DNA of 23,832 bases, taken from JBBQXY01 sp051004815. Its GTDB lineage: Bacteria > Chloroflexota > Ktedonobacteria > Ktedonobacterales > Ktedonobacteraceae. The DNA lies in assembly GCA_051004815.1 (NCBI GenBank), contig JBPCJY010000050.1:1-23832 (forward strand), in the 5' to 3' direction. Every line of letters starts with the position of its first letter. Within the stretch, counting starts at the first letter, position 1. The notes under the pieces were generated by a model. It searched no databases, had not been told where the DNA came from, and was given only the letters and a program-made list of their open reading frames with translations. A program made the translations under genes and the position numbers. Below are positions 23,711-23,832 of this stretch, in pieces.

Positions 23711-23832
23711 TTACTCCCCATGCATAAATGCAGGGGCTTCTTGGGGCAAACCCACGCGGTGTAATCCCACCGCTGTGATGTTTATGGCAGCATTCAGATC
23801 ACGATCAATCACCAGGAGGCAACAGGGGCAAT
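23711..23832 (-). CDS. tnpB: TnpB RNA-guided endonuclease, C-terminal 39 residues (partial)
   Basis: The last 39 codons of an IS200/IS605-family OrfB/TnpB, running off the right edge. It begins within the zinc ribbon (CPCC, the second CxxC pair) and continues VIDRDLNAAINI, the RuvC-III block with the third catalytic acidic residue, then ends PQEAPAFMHGE before TAA at 23713-23711. TnpB is an RNA-guided DNA nuclease that favours retention of its element. The tail codons coincide with the subterminal hairpin, as is usual for this family. Whether the missing N-terminal RuvC residues are intact, or a tnpA is present, cannot be seen. Confidence 0.9.
   Translation of the reverse strand, partial: CPCCLLVIDRDLNAAINITAVGLHRVGLPQEAPAFMHGE
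23716..23736 (-). repeat. IS right-end imperfect palindrome with bulged T
   Basis: Minus strand: CCCC-TGCAT pairs with ATGCA-GGGG, with one unpaired T before the closing GGGG. It overlaps the last tnpB codons and has the same design as the hairpin at 86-106 in the same orientation. Confidence 0.7.

Larger units (their letters stand above)
23687..23832 (-). ncRNA. Predicted omegaRNA (TnpB guide RNA) with guide at its 3' end, partial
   Basis: TnpB-associated RNAs run from within the 3' part of tnpB through the element right end, and the flanking host bases serve as guide. Here the scaffold would include the hairpin at 23716-23736, and the guide would be about GGTCAGGCACAACGGCTGTC (23706 down to 23687, minus strand), the methyltransferase motif I sequence. 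The exact element end is uncertain by a few bases. Confidence 0.5.
23707..23832 (-). mobile_element. IS200/IS605-family (TnpB-bearing) element, right end, partial
   Basis: Holds the tnpB 3' end, the subterminal hairpin and a terminus placed at TCAC (23710-23707), where methyltransferase coding sequence resumes. The rest of the element lies beyond the right edge. Confidence 0.8.

Noticed and set aside
1..23832. CRISPR array, tRNA or rRNA genes
   Set aside because: No regularly spaced repeats, cloverleaf with CCA end or rRNA-like conserved blocks were seen by eye; a covariance-model scan was not possible.

Overview
The window most resembles a chromosome segment of a Ktedonobacteria-like member of the Chloroflexota. 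This is an inference from content: tandem membrane-anchored Hanks-type Ser/Thr kinases with long ectodomains, a CGNR zinc-finger relic, PadR/MerR regulators next to exporters, many intergenic hairpins, and IS200/IS605-type sequences at both edges. No rRNA, tRNA or CRISPR array was seen.

Layout. (1) 1-113: end of an IS200/IS605-like element reading left off the window, with a near-consensus leftward promoter; it appears to have replaced the 3' end of the next gene. (2) 59-4155, minus strand: an operon-like trio of alkaline-phosphatase-superfamily hydrolase, MFS permease and amylo-alpha-1,6-glucosidase-like enzyme. (3) 4359-7188, plus strand: isovaleryl-CoA-dehydrogenase-type acyl-CoA dehydrogenase, AtuA (DUF1446) and a small AtuA-associated protein, tightly coupled. 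(4) 7189-12604: an accessory block with a 5'-truncated CGNR gene, an erythromycin-esterase-like enzyme, a double-MerR regulator, a DHA2-type 14-TM exporter and its PadR regulator, whose promoter and operator are clearly visible. (5) 12947-14479: an acyl-CoA carboxylase beta subunit closed by a 28-bp perfect hairpin. (6) 14685-16267: a secreted protein and a membrane-anchored protein of unknown function. (7) 16630-23204: three tandem kinase genes behind a TTGACA-17-GATAAT promoter. (8) 23314-23526: a 70-residue free-standing biotin carrier protein. (9) 23527-23832: the tail of a DNA methyltransferase gene cut at its SAM-binding GSGTT motif by a TnpB-carrying IS whose tnpB 3' end runs off the right edge.

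How the genes may work together. The dehydrogenase, AtuA pair, carboxylase beta subunit and biotin carrier fit one catabolic route for branched acyl-CoAs (leucine/isovalerate or acyclic terpenes). They are spread over 19 kb and interrupted by unrelated modules; biotin carboxylase, enoyl-CoA hydratase and lyase genes are not in the window. The esterase, MerR, PadR and DHA2 genes look like a xenobiotic-defence island. The kinase trio looks like a cell-surface sensing module. Its first member has lost several hallmarks of a phospho-activated kinase. The first two share an undescribed helical domain with five invariant histidines, apparently inserted into an RskA-like beta-sandwich that the third kinase carries uninterrupted.

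Most unusual points: the TnpB insertion in methyltransferase motif I, which gives a readable predicted guide; the five-histidine ectodomain; the degenerate lead kinase; and matching bulged-T hairpins at both window edges.
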